NCBI GenBank assembly: GCA_035548495.1 | Contig: DASZSV010000008.1 | Location: 1 to 57,824 of the forward strand | Length of the DNA stretch: 57,824 nucleotides | Reading direction: 5' to 3' | Origin: CAILZL01 sp035548495 | GTDB taxonomy: Bacteria; Pseudomonadota; Gammaproteobacteria; Steroidobacterales; Steroidobacteraceae | In this document: piece after piece, positions 19,045 through 28,399 of the stretch | How the letters are laid out: every line of letters starts with the position of its first letter | How positions within the stretch are numbered: the first letter of the stretch is position 1 | Translations under genes and position numbers: made by a program | Notes under the pieces: model-generated | What the model was told of the DNA's origin: nothing | Database searches by the model: none | What the model saw: only the letters and a program-made list of their open reading frames with translations

Positions 19045-19866
19045 TCATTTTTCCGGTGCCGGCTTTTCTTTTTCCGCAGCTGAACTGTGGTTCGTGTGCG
19101 ACACTGAGTTGTCACTGTTCGTATCATCGCCCGCATCATCATCCATGTCTTCTTCGTCCTTGGGTTGTGGCGGATTGCCGTCATAGATTTCATATTCACG
19201 CTGCTGCACCCAGACATCGCGCACCACGCTGTACGGATCGTAAGCCTTGTTCAATATGCGCTCGACACTCAGCAGCTTTTCGCGTGCCGACACAGCGCCT
19301 ACTACCGCCAGTCCCGTTCTCACTTTCCAGTTGACATCGGCATATGCCAAGGGATGACCATAGTAATCAGGCACGCGGCCGAATCCATCACGGATGCTCG
19401 AAGGACCCAGCAGGGGTAGTACCACATACGGCCCTGAAGGCACGCCCCACACCGCCAGTGTCTGGCCGAAATCTTCTTTTTGCACCTGCAGATTCATTCT
19501 GCTGGCAACATCGAACAAACCGCCAATACCCAGCGTGGTGTTGATCAGGAAGCGGCCGGTTTGTTGTCCCACGGCCTTGGGCTTGCCTTGAAACAATTCA
19601 TTAACAATGGTCCACGGTTCGCCAAGATTGCTGAAGAAGTTGCTGACACCGGTGCGCATCCATTGTGGTGTCACCTTTTGATAACCCTTGGCCAGTGGTT
19701 TAAGCGTGGCACGATCGACCACATCATTGAACTTGTACACACCGCGATTGATTTTCTGCAATGGATCGGCATTGGTGGTGCGGCCCGGTGCGGTGGCGCA
19801 GCCGCCCAGCATCAACAGCATGATGAGACAAAGCAGTGCACGAGAGGGAGTTATCAAACCAGCCAT
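19045..19866 (-). CDS. mlaA: MlaA (VacJ) outer-membrane lipoprotein
   Basis: I place the start at ATG 19866, where AGGA lies seven bases before it; the open frame extends to 19959. The protein has 273 residues. The lipobox LMLGGC directs lipid attachment at the cysteine. MlaA motifs follow: DPLQKINRGVYKFNDVVDRA, VSNFFSNLGEPWTIVNELFQ, FDVASRMNLQVQKEDFGQTL and VWGVPSGPYVVLPLLGPSSI. It removes phospholipid from the outer leaflet of the outer membrane and hands it to MlaC. The last 40 residues are acidic and low complexity (DEEDMDDDAGDDTNSD). It converges on mlaB. Confidence 0.95.
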   Translation of the reverse strand: MAGLITPSRALLCLIMLLMLGGCATAPGRTTNADPLQKINRGVYKFNDVVDRATLKPLAKGYQKVTPQWMRTGVSNFFSNLGEPWTIVNELFQGKPKAVGQQTGRFLINTTLGIGGLFDVASRMNLQVQKEDFGQTLAVWGVPSGPYVVLPLLGPSSIRDGFGRVPDYYGHPLAYADVNWKVRTGLAVVGAVSAREKLLSVERILNKAYDPYSVVRDVWVQQREYEIYDGNPPQPKDEEDMDDDAGDDTNSDNSVSHTNHSSAAEKEKPAPEK

Positions 19867-20022
19867 GTTATTTCCTGCAGGCATTATTTTCTGACCAGAA
19901 TGGAATGCTACATGATCACTTGAAAAATAGTTAAGGCAAATTGCCAAGCGTACGTTCACGCCGCAGTTGCCTGACCATGTTAATTGTTTTCATCGTCACG
20001 CAAATGACAGTAGCCGATTTCA

Positions 20023-21531
20023 CTACCAGTTCTGGTTGTCGTGAGCAGCAATGGAGAATCTTCCGCCACCCTGGTCCGGCTGGTAACGGACCTTGCGTGG
20101 CATGGCGCGTTGTATTTCTTCCAGACGTGCCCGGAAACGTTCGCGCTGAATGGGCGTGATGTTCGGCACCGCCAGCGCCATTTGATATTGTGCAACTGCA
20201 GTGGGCAGATCGCCGCCCATGATGTAGTACTCGCCCATGTACGAATAGGCATCGGCACTGTCACCAGCGGCATTCGCTGCCAGCGCAATCAGCTTGGCCT
20301 GATCGGGTGTGGGTGCAACATTGTTGAACAAATCCAGCAATATCATGTGCGCTCGTTTTGCATCACCGTCGCGCATCAGGGTTTGTGCATAACTGATAGT
20401 GACGGGAATGTTGCGCGGGAACAGTTCCATGGCGTGTTTCAGTGTGGCAATGGAACCCTGATCGTCACCGGCTTCAAGCTGTGCCTGTCCCAAGGCGGTG
20501 TGATATTGAATGACAGTGCTGTCCTGTGCGAGCAGGTGTTTGAGAATACGCACTGCATCCTTGCCATCATGCGCAGCGGTTTCCGCAAGCGCTTTGCCAT
20601 ACAGCTTGGCGTTGCTGACGTTGGCTTCTTCCTGTTCATTAAACGGATAGTATTCGCGCGGGTCTTCGCCCGATGGTGTCATGAGTACGCGCAGCCGTTC
20701 ACGCATCAATTGATAACTGATGGAATCCTGATGCGGCGTGAACTTGAGCTTTTCCGCACGTGCGCGTGTTTCGGCAATGCGTTCGCTGGTGACCGGGTGA
20801 TTGCGCAGCATCGCCGGAATCTCGGCTTCGCTGCGTCCGCCGTTTTTCTGCTCAAGCACCTGGAAAAACTGCCACATGCCGTTGGGATCAAATCCGGCGC
20901 GTGCCACCAGCCCGACGCCATGGTTGTCTGCTTCCGTTTCTTCGGAACGCGAGAAACTCATCTGGTTCTGCAATGCCACGGTTTGCGCAGCAGCTACGCC
21001 TGCGATGGCTGCATCACCGCCGCCAGCGGCGCCCAATAAAATGGCGGCGAGCATGGCAGCAGCAGAAACAATGCCATTGCCTTTTTGCGCGATGATGCTG
21101 CGTGCGATGTGGCGTTGAGTGATGTGCGATATTTCGTGGCCGAGCACCCCGGCGAGTTCGTTTTCGTTGCGTGTGGAAAGAAACAGTCCGGAATTGACGC
21201 AGACAAATCCGCCGGGCAATGCAAACGCATTGATTTCCGGATCCTTCACGACATAGAACTGGAACGAATGCAGTGGCTGCTGTTGTGACTGACTGGAAAT
21301 CTGCAGGCCAATGGATTCAATATAGTCATTCAGTTCAGGATCATCCATAATCTGGCCCTGATCGCGCAAACCGCGCACCACCATGCTGCCCAGCCGGTAT
21401 TCATCTTCCAGCGACAACACGGCGGAAGCTGGTGAGCCCATGTCGGGCAAATCATTGTCGTCTGCATACGCGGTCTGACGGGCGAGCAGCGACAGACACA
21501 GTGCGGCGAAACAGGTGAGGGCACGATTCAC
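20023..21531 (-). CDS. BepA-like periplasmic M48 metalloprotease with TPR tail
   Basis: The protein has 502 residues with a signal peptide ending QTAYADD. The zinc protease motif HEISH is in ELAGVLGHEISHITQRH, and the third ligand region is SRSEETEADNHGVGLVARAG. The C-terminal half is helical with TPR-like repeats (YHTALGQAQLEAGDDQGSIA, ATLKHAMELFPRN, DSADAYSYMGEYYIMGGDLP). This layout matches BepA (YfgC), which both degrades and helps assemble outer-membrane proteins such as LptD. The neighbour mlaA is also an outer-membrane maintenance gene. Confidence 0.92.
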   Translation of the reverse strand: MNRALTCFAALCLSLLARQTAYADDNDLPDMGSPASAVLSLEDEYRLGSMVVRGLRDQGQIMDDPELNDYIESIGLQISSQSQQQPLHSFQFYVVKDPEINAFALPGGFVCVNSGLFLSTRNENELAGVLGHEISHITQRHIARSIIAQKGNGIVSAAAMLAAILLGAAGGGDAAIAGVAAAQTVALQNQMSFSRSEETEADNHGVGLVARAGFDPNGMWQFFQVLEQKNGGRSEAEIPAMLRNHPVTSERIAETRARAEKLKFTPHQDSISYQLMRERLRVLMTPSGEDPREYYPFNEQEEANVSNAKLYGKALAETAAHDGKDAVRILKHLLAQDSTVIQYHTALGQAQLEAGDDQGSIATLKHAMELFPRNIPVTISYAQTLMRDGDAKRAHMILLDLFNNVAPTPDQAKLIALAANAAGDSADAYSYMGEYYIMGGDLPTAVAQYQMALAVPNITPIQRERFRARLEEIQRAMPRKVRYQPDQGGGRFSIAAHDNQNW

Positions 21532-21765
21532 AATGAGATGCTCATAAGGTGGTAGCCAATAGTTGCCCAGCCCTTGCAGGTAATCAAGACAGGTTAAGGT
21601 GATTAACCGTCATTTAATGAAAGCAGAACTGTCTCGACATGGCTGCACCCGATATTTTGCATGCAGATACTCCGGTTCTGTGTTCCGTTCCTGTTCGATG
21701 ATCTGGACAGACTTTCTTTGCTCCATGCATTTTGAGAGAGGTTGTGGCAATGAACTGTCATCCTG

Positions 21766-23208
21766 TTACAGGTTTTCCGATGCATAATCCGCCAGTCGCG
21801 AGCGTTCACCGCGTTTCAATGTAATGTGTCCGGAATGTGCCCAGTCACGGAAACGATTCACCACATAAGTCAGTCCGCACGTGGTTTCCGACAGATAAGG
21901 CGTATCGATTTGCGCAATGTTGCCAAGACACACCAGTTTGGTGCCGGGACCGGCGCGTGTGATCAATGCCTTCATCTGTTTTGGGGTCAGGTTCTGTGCT
22001 TCGTCAACAATCAGAAAACGATTGAGAAAGGTGCGGCCGCGCATGAAGTTCAGTGAACGAATCTTGATGCGATTGCGCAGCAGATCGTTGGTGGCAGCAC
22101 GGCCCCAGCTGCCGCCTTCCGAACTGTGCGTCAACACTTCAAGATTGTCCATCAACGCGCCCATCCACGGTTCCATTTTTTCTTCTTCGGTGCCGGGCAG
22201 AAAGCCGATGTCTTCGCCCAGCGGAATGGTGACACGCGTCATGATGATTTCACTGAAGCGATTGTTCTCCAGTGTTTGTGCAAGACCTGCGGCCAGCGTC
22301 AGCAGAGTCTTGCCGGTGCCCGCCGGACCGAGCACGCTGACGAAATCGATTTCCGGATCCATCAGCAGATTCAATGCAAAGTTCTGTTCACGATTGCGCG
22401 CGGTAATGCCCCATACGTTGTGGCGATCACTGCGATAGTCACGCACCACCTGCAGCACTGCATTGTTGTCGTCCACCTTGCGCACGATGGCGTCGAAGTT
22501 GCCGGGTTCTTTCTGAAACACAAACTGGTTGATGTGCCAGTCACGCACCATCGGGCCTTGCACGCGGTAAAAGCTGTCGGAATGTTCCTGCCATGATTGC
22601 ATGTTCTTGCCATGACGCTCCCAGAAGTTGTCAGGCAATTCGTGCAATCCTGTATACAGCAGATCTGCATCTTCAATGGTTTTATCGCTGTAATAATCTT
22701 CGGTGTGCACACCGATGATGGATGCCTTGATGCGCAGGTTGATGTCCTTGGATACCAGTGTCACCCTGGCATCGGGTTGTTCTTTTTGCAGCGCCACTGT
22801 CTGACCGAGAATGGCATTGTCGGCACCGCTGCCCGGCAGCTTGTTGGGCAGATTGTTGCTCAACAGGCGTGTCTGAAAGAACAGTCTTCCGGTGGCCATT
22901 TTCTTGTGGCCGTTGGTGATATTGCCATTCACATGACGAATGGCGGATGGCAGTTCCAGACCCTTGTCAATCTGTTCCTTGGTTGCGCCGGCCATCAAGT
23001 CATCAAGAAAACGGCTGACCTGTCTGACATTGCGTGCCGCTTCGGAAACGCCTTTCTTGCCTGCATCCAGCTCCTCAAGAACAATCATCGGGATGAAGAT
23101 GTCGTGCTCATCAAAGCGGAAGATCGCGGTGGGATCATGCATCAGCACATTGGTATCGAGCACAAAAATGCGGCGTTGGGCTGGTGCCTTGCGTTTGGGT
23201 TTTGCCAA
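21766..23208 (-). CDS. PIN-PhoH fusion ATPase
   Basis: The protein has 480 residues. The N-terminal PIN domain shows FVLDTNVLMHDP and later acidic residues (IVLEELD, LVSKDINLRIKA), as in metal-dependent ribonucleases. The C-terminal PhoH P-loop domain has Walker A GPAGTGKTLL and Walker B LIVDEAQNLTPKQMK, with the family segment VTIPLGEDIGFLPGT. These PhoH2-type proteins are thought to act on RNA with helicase and nuclease activity. Related PhoH-bcp-gcvR-dapA neighbours are shared by several gammaproteobacteria. Confidence 0.93.
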   Translation of the reverse strand: MAKPKRKAPAQRRIFVLDTNVLMHDPTAIFRFDEHDIFIPMIVLEELDAGKKGVSEAARNVRQVSRFLDDLMAGATKEQIDKGLELPSAIRHVNGNITNGHKKMATGRLFFQTRLLSNNLPNKLPGSGADNAILGQTVALQKEQPDARVTLVSKDINLRIKASIIGVHTEDYYSDKTIEDADLLYTGLHELPDNFWERHGKNMQSWQEHSDSFYRVQGPMVRDWHINQFVFQKEPGNFDAIVRKVDDNNAVLQVVRDYRSDRHNVWGITARNREQNFALNLLMDPEIDFVSVLGPAGTGKTLLTLAAGLAQTLENNRFSEIIMTRVTIPLGEDIGFLPGTEEEKMEPWMGALMDNLEVLTHSSEGGSWGRAATNDLLRNRIKIRSLNFMRGRTFLNRFLIVDEAQNLTPKQMKALITRAGPGTKLVCLGNIAQIDTPYLSETTCGLTYVVNRFRDWAHSGHITLKRGERSRLADYASENL

Positions 23209-23306
23209 TCTGGTTGCTCCTTTTCAGAACCTGTCTCAAAGCTGCTGCGCCCGCAACACTTGCAGGCAGGTTCCGTGGGTTGTAAGTTCAGTCACTCATT
23301 CATCAA

Positions 23307-23771
23307 TCACAATTCACGTGCTGCGGCGAGCACTTCATCCACATGGCCGGGCACTTTCACCTTGCGCCATTCATGACGCAATACACCTTTATCGTCAATC
23401 AGGAAGGTGCTGCGCTCAATGCCCATGTACTTGCGGCCATACATGGACTTTTCCTTGTAGACTGCAAACAATTCACTCACCGTCTTTTCCTCGTCGGACA
23501 ACAATTCAAATGGCAGCTTCAGCTTGGCCTTGAATTTTTCATGCGAAGCGAGTGAGTCGGTGGAAATGCCGACCACCTCTGTCCCTGCTTTCTTGAACTG
23601 TGGGTATGCATCGCGAAAGCCGGCCGTTTCTGTGGTGCAGCCAGCGGTGTTATCGCGCGGATAGAAGTAGATGACCAGATGTTTGCCTTTTGCGTCGCTC
23701 AACTTCCATTTGCCGCCGGTGCCGGGCAATGAAAAGGCTGGAACCGTTTTGCCTGTTACAACTTTGCTCAT
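23307..23771 (-). CDS. bcp: Bcp-type thiol peroxidase (peroxiredoxin Q)
   Basis: The protein has 154 residues. The peroxidatic cysteine is C45 in RDNTAGCTTETAGFRD. E. coli Bcp has a resolving cysteine five residues later, but here that position is alanine, so this looks like a 1-Cys type. The rest is typical: FYPRDNTAGCT, VVGISTDSLASHEKFKAKL, GIERSTFLIDDKG. It reduces hydrogen peroxide and organic peroxides in the cytoplasm using thioredoxin or another thiol. Confidence 0.93.
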   Translation of the reverse strand: MSKVVTGKTVPAFSLPGTGGKWKLSDAKGKHLVIYFYPRDNTAGCTTETAGFRDAYPQFKKAGTEVVGISTDSLASHEKFKAKLKLPFELLSDEEKTVSELFAVYKEKSMYGRKYMGIERSTFLIDDKGVLRHEWRKVKVPGHVDEVLAAAREL

Positions 23772-23956
23772 GACGTGATTGTTCGAATGTAGCCTGATTT
23801 TGCTTCTGATTGTCCACGCATTGCCATTTCCTGTCTCCTGTCAGGATCGCCGTGAACACGTCCATGTGGGCTGCGATGAAAACATCCTGTTTCCAACGCT
23901 TCTGGCGGGAGACAGGTAACATCTGTACGTGTTGACGGAATCATCTTTTGCGGGTG

Positions 23957-24487
23957 TCAAACCTTGTGTGGTTCCAGTATTGCATCGAGGTTCATGTGAT
24001 CGCACAGTTCCATGAATTCTTCACGCAGCGCTGCAATCTGGATGCGTGCCGGAACGTGAATCATCATCTGCACTGAAAACATCGGCGCACCGGTGTGTGC
24101 GGCGGAAAAGCTGCGGGTGTTGACATCGGCGATGTCGATGCCGCGCGAGCTGAAGAATCCCGCAAGGTTGAATACCACGCCGGGCTGGTCAAGGCACACC
24201 ACGTCCACACTGTAAGTGACCGCATCGGGGCGGGCGGCGCGTGCTTCAGTGCGGCGGATGGTGACACTGATATTGGTGGTCTCGCTGAGTTTCTTGAACT
24301 CACTTTCCAGCTTGGTCAGCGTGTGCCAGTTGCCTGACACCAGCAATAACATGGCGAATTCGTTGCCCAGCGCCGTCATGCGGCTTTCCAGCACATTGCC
24401 ACTGCATTCCAGGATGACACGGGTCACATCGTAAACGAGTCCGGTCCGGTCGCCGCCAATGGCGCAGATCACTATCAGTTCTTTCAT
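23957..24487 (-). CDS. GcvR-like tandem ACT-domain regulatory protein
   Basis: The protein has 176 residues and two ACT domains. The first begins LIVICAIGGDRTGLVYDVTR; the second begins YSVDVVCLDQPGVVFNLAGF. There is no DNA-binding domain. In E. coli GcvR binds GcvA and holds the glycine cleavage operon off when glycine is scarce. The gene is divergent from dapA with only 110 bp between them, the usual arrangement in gammaproteobacteria. Whether it regulates glycine cleavage here is inferred. Confidence 0.88.
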   Translation of the reverse strand: MKELIVICAIGGDRTGLVYDVTRVILECSGNVLESRMTALGNEFAMLLLVSGNWHTLTKLESEFKKLSETTNISVTIRRTEARAARPDAVTYSVDVVCLDQPGVVFNLAGFFSSRGIDIADVNTRSFSAAHTGAPMFSVQMMIHVPARIQIAALREEFMELCDHMNLDAILEPHKV

Positions 24488-24598
24488 TCGGTCAAATACA
24501 ACGTTGCAGATGGGGCGCAGTGTACAACCATAACTTGCACTGCACTACATCCGGCCAGTACGATCACACCCCTTAATATCCAGATTCCGGAAAATGAC

Positions 24599-25483
24599 AT
24601 GCACAACCTCAGCGGCAGTATTGTGGCCTTGGTGACTCCCATGCGCGCGGACGGCGCGGTGGACAACGAGGCGCTCGACAAGCTGGTGGAATTCCAGATC
24701 GCCAACGGCACTAATGCAATTGTGGCGGTGGGCACCACCGGCGAATCGCCAACTTTGAGCGTCACGGAACATATCGGTGTGATCAAGCGCGTCGTGCAAA
24801 CCACCAAAGGGCGTATTCCCGTGATCGCTGGTACCGGCGCCAACGCCACCACTGAAGCCATCGAACTGACACAAATGGCCCGGGATGTGGGGGCCGATGC
24901 CTGCTTGCTGGTCACACCTTATTACAACAAGCCCACGCAGGAAGGCCTGTATCTGCATTACAAGGCAGTGGCCAAGGCCGTTGATGTGCCGATTCTGCTG
25001 TACAACGTACCGGGCCGCACGGGATGTGACCTCAAACCCGAAACCGTGCAGCGTCTGGCGGAATTTCCCAACATCGTTGGACTCAAGGAGGCGGCATCGC
25101 TGGAACGCAATCGCGAATTGCTGAATCGCGTTGGCGGCCGTCTGGCCTTGTTAAGTGGTGATGACGATCTGGCCTGCGAATGCATGCTCGCCGGATTTCA
25201 AGGAGTGGTGTCGGTATCGGCCAATGTGGCACCGAAGCAGGTACGCGCCGTGGTCGATGCTGCGCTGGCCGGTGATCACGCCGGTGCGCGCAAACTGGAT
25301 GCGCAACTGCAGCCCTTGCACAAGTCCATGTTCCTCGAATCCAACCCGATTCCGGTGAAGTGGGCGTTGTCGCGCATGGGCATGATTGCCAATGGTATTC
25401 GCCTGCCGCTGACGCACCTTGCGCCGCAGTACCACATGCAGGTTGAAACTGCATTGCGGTCGGCAGGAATTGCATTGCAGTGA
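24599..25483 (+). CDS. dapA: 4-hydroxy-tetrahydrodipicolinate synthase
   Basis: The protein has 294 residues, the expected length. The motifs are VALVTPMRADGAVD, the VGTTGESPTL active-site threonines, LLVTPYYNKPTQEGLYLHYK, the tyrosine in LLYNVPGRTG and the Schiff-base lysine in IVGLKEAA. It condenses pyruvate with aspartate semialdehyde in lysine and peptidoglycan synthesis. In many relatives bamC follows, but here a tRNA locus follows. Confidence 0.97.
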   Translation: MHNLSGSIVALVTPMRADGAVDNEALDKLVEFQIANGTNAIVAVGTTGESPTLSVTEHIGVIKRVVQTTKGRIPVIAGTGANATTEAIELTQMARDVGADACLLVTPYYNKPTQEGLYLHYKAVAKAVDVPILLYNVPGRTGCDLKPETVQRLAEFPNIVGLKEAASLERNRELLNRVGGRLALLSGDDDLACECMLAGFQGVVSVSANVAPKQVRAVVDAALAGDHAGARKLDAQLQPLHKSMFLESNPIPVKWALSRMGMIANGIRLPLTHLAPQYHMQVETALRSAGIALQ

Positions 25484-25531
25484 TTGTGTGCAGGGCGCGC
25501 AACGTGTAATCTGCGCGCCCCTTTGATATCG

Positions 25532-25599
25532 GGAGAGGTGGCCGAGTGGCTGAGCACGGATGTCTTTTCAATGACACTTAACGTGTCATTGAACCGTGC
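25532..25599 (+). pseudogene. tRNA-Ser 5' fragment joined to a strong hairpin
   Basis: GGAGAGGTGGCCGAGTGG at 25532-25549 is identical to the first 18 bases of the intact tRNA-Ser at 25673. After the D-arm the sequence diverges. GCACGG pairs with CCGTGC at 25594-25599, and within lies an 11-bp perfect stem (TTCAATGACAC with GTGTCATTGAA, loop TTAAC, 25567-25593). There is no anticodon arm or T-arm. It is best read as a broken or rearranged tRNA gene; it might also act as a transcript end structure after dapA. Confidence 0.6.
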
Positions 25600-25672
25600 G
25601 AAGGACAGTACACGGAAGTGCTGGCTGGGGGCGTTACAGGGATGTTTCGAAACTACAGATTGTTTGAGTTGT

Positions 25673-25766
<94 letters not shown>

Positions 25767-25775
25767 AATAAAAAG

Positions 25776-25796
25776 CCCAGCAACGCTGGGTTTTTT
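25776..25796 (+). terminator. Rho-independent terminator after tRNA-Ser
   Basis: CCCAGC, loop AAC, GCTGGG, then a run of six T. Outer flanks (AGAAATAAAAA and TTTTTTATTTCT) extend the pairing, so it could work in both directions. Confidence 0.9.
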
Positions 25797-25805
25797 ATTT
25801 CTGCT

Positions 25806-25827
25806 GGTGGGATGAGAACCCACGAAC
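25806..25827 (-). repeat. Inverted partial copy of the tRNA-Ser T-arm
   Basis: On the minus strand the sequence reads GTTCGTGGGTTC then TCATCCCACC, matching the tRNA T-arm GTTCGTGGGTTCGAATCCCACC with two changes. With the terminator at the centre, the tRNA 3' end and this copy form one extended near-palindrome. A separate 10-bp hairpin (CAAAAATTGC/GCAATTTTTG) follows at 25850-25874. Confidence 0.65.
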
Positions 25828-25952
25828 AAATGAACAAGCACGGGTTCGACAAAAATTGCCTGGAGCAATTTTTGAACAACGGAACGTTGGCCTCGCAGAG
25901 GTGCGCGGCAGGGATGCAAGCGCATAGTCCCCCCAATTGCCATTACTCTCTC

Positions 25953-25989
25953 AAGAAAAGGCTGCTGGACGTTGCTGTGCCAGCAGCCT
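25953..25989 (-). terminator. Rho-independent terminator of the GH5-CBM2 cellulase gene
   Basis: On the minus strand AGGCTGCTGG pairs with CCAGCAGCCT across an 11-base loop, followed by TTTCTT. It lies 36 bp after the stop codon at 26025. Confidence 0.85.
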
Positions 25990-26024
25990 GTTGCTTTCAA
26001 ACAATCAATTCATCGTTGTCATTG

Positions 26025-27770
26025 CTATTTGCATGGTGTGCCATTGACAGTAAACGACGCAGGAACCGCATTGGTGTTACCGCTGATGGAGGCCGTGAAG
26101 CCGATACCCGAGACGCTGCCACCGGCGGCAACGTTGCCGTTGTAACTCATGCTCTTCACTGTCATGTTTGCCCCGCTTTGGGTGTAACTGCCATTCCACA
26201 ATGAAGAAATGGTTTGGCCATTGGCAAAGCTCCACGTCAACGTCCAGCTGGAGAAGGCAGTGCTACCAGTGTTATTGATAGTGATGGCTGCCTGAAAGCC
26301 GCCCGGCCATGAGTTGGTGATGGAATAAACGACATGACAAGCAACGCCGCTGCTGGAACTAGATGAACTTGATGAACTGCTGCTCGATCTGGATGAGCTA
26401 CTCGAAGAACTTGAGCTTGAGCTTGAGCTTGAGCTTGAGCTTGAACTGGAGCTGGAGCTTGAACTCGAACTCGATGAGCTTGAAGAACTGGAACTGCTGC
26501 CAAGCGGGAACTGGATACTGGCCAGCATTGATTGCTTGGTTGCGCTGGGAGGAGTCGAGCCATAGCTGTTGTCCAGCAATCCATAGCTGTCTTCACCATT
26601 CAGTGCCCAGTATGTCCAACTGATTGCCGCATTGCTTTGCAGGTAACCCACCAGCGATTGAAACCATTGACCCTGGGATCCTGCAACGCTGCTTTGCAAG
26701 TCGCCCGCGGCATTGTCGGTACCGAACTCGCCGAGCCATACGGGTGCTATGCCATTGACGCTGATATAACCCCAGTACTGGTTCCATGTATTCGCCAGCG
26801 AACTTGCCGTGGTGTTGCTGTTGAACCATTTTTGCTGAAACAACGCAGGACCGTAGTCGTGCGGAGAATATACCAACTGATTGGGCATGCTCAGCCTGAC
26901 AGGATTCGATGCAACACCCATCAGATTACCACCTTGCCAGCCGCATACACCGTTATAGCAATCAACGCCTTCAACAATGATCAGCAGCTTCGGGTTGATG
27001 TTCAATATCGCATTGCCTGCGGCTGTTGCAGCTGCAGGCCAGTTTTGTGATGTCAGTGAAGCAGGGCAGCCGTTGACCTGGGTATCACCGGTCCAGCATG
27101 AACCACTGGTGGCGCTGCTGCCCGACAGATGCGGTTCATTGCGCAAGTCCATGCCGATGACGGTGGGGTTGCCGTTGAAAGTGAACTTGCTGTCACTGTA
27201 ACGCATGGCTATCGTCTGCCAGTCCACAATCCAGTTGGTCTGCGGATAGGCGCTTGTGTACCACAGACCGCTGGCTTCGTTGGTCTCGCCTGCTTCCGAA
27301 CGATGATTATCAAGAATGACACGCAAGCCAATGGAGCCTGCATAACTGATGATCAGGTCGAGATCTTGAAGCGCTGTTTTTCCCACCAGATCCTGGTTGG
27401 CTGCCTTGCCATTGGCGAACTGCGTAAAGTTGGAAGGTACGGGATTGCTTTCCACCATCTGATTGGAAAACGGAATGCGAATGACGTTGTATCCCAGTGC
27501 CTTGATGGTGTTGAGTACAGTTTTGTAATCCTGCGCCCACAATCCGTGAACCAGATAATCGGGTGTCTCGAATCCATACCAATTGATTCCCGCGATGCGA
27601 ACCCTGTTGCCATTGGCGTCGACGATCTGGTTGCCGCTGGTGTGCCAGTAACCAGCGCCGGCCGTCTGCGCAGATAAATCGCTCATCGACAAACAGGCGA
27701 TCAAGCCCGTTGCAATGCAACTCATGTATCTGACACGATGATTGGTTGACGAATGTTTGCGTAAAGTCAT
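26025..27770 (-). CDS. Secreted GH5 cellulase with poly-serine linker and C-terminal CBM2
   Basis: The protein has 581 residues. A signal peptide (CIATGLIACLSMSDLSAQ) leads to a GH5 domain at about residues 40-415. The acid/base glutamate lies in GMDLRNEPH (about residue 212) and the nucleophile in VWLGEFGTD (about 347). SPHDYGP and ISWTYWALNG are also typical of bacterial GH5 endoglucanases. A linker of about 49 residues is almost all serine. The last 107 residues are a CBM2 cellulose-binding module (YSITNSWPGGFQAAITINN) with a cysteine near each end for a disulfide. The start at ATG 27770 has GAGGA at good spacing. Its own terminator follows the gene. It should hydrolyse beta-1,4-glucan outside the cell. 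Confidence 0.95.
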   Translation of the reverse strand: MTLRKHSSTNHRVRYMSCIATGLIACLSMSDLSAQTAGAGYWHTSGNQIVDANGNRVRIAGINWYGFETPDYLVHGLWAQDYKTVLNTIKALGYNVIRIPFSNQMVESNPVPSNFTQFANGKAANQDLVGKTALQDLDLIISYAGSIGLRVILDNHRSEAGETNEASGLWYTSAYPQTNWIVDWQTIAMRYSDSKFTFNGNPTVIGMDLRNEPHLSGSSATSGSCWTGDTQVNGCPASLTSQNWPAAATAAGNAILNINPKLLIIVEGVDCYNGVCGWQGGNLMGVASNPVRLSMPNQLVYSPHDYGPALFQQKWFNSNTTASSLANTWNQYWGYISVNGIAPVWLGEFGTDNAAGDLQSSVAGSQGQWFQSLVGYLQSNAAISWTYWALNGEDSYGLLDNSYGSTPPSATKQSMLASIQFPLGSSSSSSSSSSSSSSSSSSSSSSSSSSSSSSSSSSSSRSSSSSSSSSSSSSGVACHVVYSITNSWPGGFQAAITINNTGSTAFSSWTLTWSFANGQTISSLWNGSYTQSGANMTVKSMSYNGNVAAGGSVSGIGFTASISGNTNAVPASFTVNGTPCK

Positions 27771-28368
27771 ATTGGTTTCCTCAGTCTGTTAGTAATAGTG
27801 ATGATGTTTGACTGGCCACCTTGGCGGCATTATCGGGCGATCATGTTTGTTGTTGTATTCACAGGAACTGCCCAGGTAACGCGTGGGGCTGAATCACCGA
27901 GTGCCATTGACGAGCGATCTTTAAGCCGTCGCTTGTCCTCTTTGATTCAACACCAAATCAATCGTAAGAGATAACATCTCAATTGATAAGTCATCTTCGG
28001 TAAATGCTGAGTGCTATCGTCAGATTGTTATAACTAACAATGAAATGTTTTATGTGAGATCAATTGAACGCTGGTCTGGATATCGTTAACCACGCAGTTC
28101 ATGTTTGATTTTCACAAAAATACAGTTGATGTTTTGATTGCGTAGCGATACCGATGTGTCGATTGACAGCGTATTGAAAAGCACTGTGATGAACATTCAC
28201 TGTCGTTGACTGCCCTCTGGACCATAATCATGCAAGGTCAGATGGCCGGATGAGGCAAGCAGCAACGACGCATGCACTTTAGGGAAGTATCTATTGCAGT
28301 GAGAGTTTGCGAACAGCGCCAGTGAAAGGCTGTAGCAACACGTTCGCATGGACTGTAACGCAAATCAT
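27771..28368. other. Divergent intergenic region between the cellulase and copper ATPase genes
   Basis: No gene is visible. A palindrome, ATTGTTA, TAAC, TAACAAT, lies at 28024-28041, about 255 bp upstream of the cellulase start, and may be an operator. The motif TTGACAGCGTATTGAAAAG at 28163-28181 is shared, with one base changed, with the region upstream of the GH9 gene. The cellulase promoter itself is not clear. Confidence 0.5.
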
Positions 28369-28399
28369 TTGACCTTCTCATCATGGGAAGGTTTAACAT
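28369..28399 (+). promoter_or_regulatory. CueR/MerR-type copper-responsive promoter of the P-type ATPase gene
   Basis: The -35 box TTGACC (28369-28374) and -10 box TAACAT (28394-28399) are 19 bp apart, the over-long spacer that MerR-family activators correct. The dyad ACCTTC...GAAGGT spans 28372-28392. The layout and sequence closely resemble the E. coli copA promoter bound by CueR. No cueR gene is in the window. Confidence 0.85.

Noticed and set aside
19002..19047. Possible terminator between mlaB and mlaA
   Set aside because: A weak TGGTT/AACCA pairing with a loop of over 20 bases overlaps the mlaA stop codon; too weak to list.
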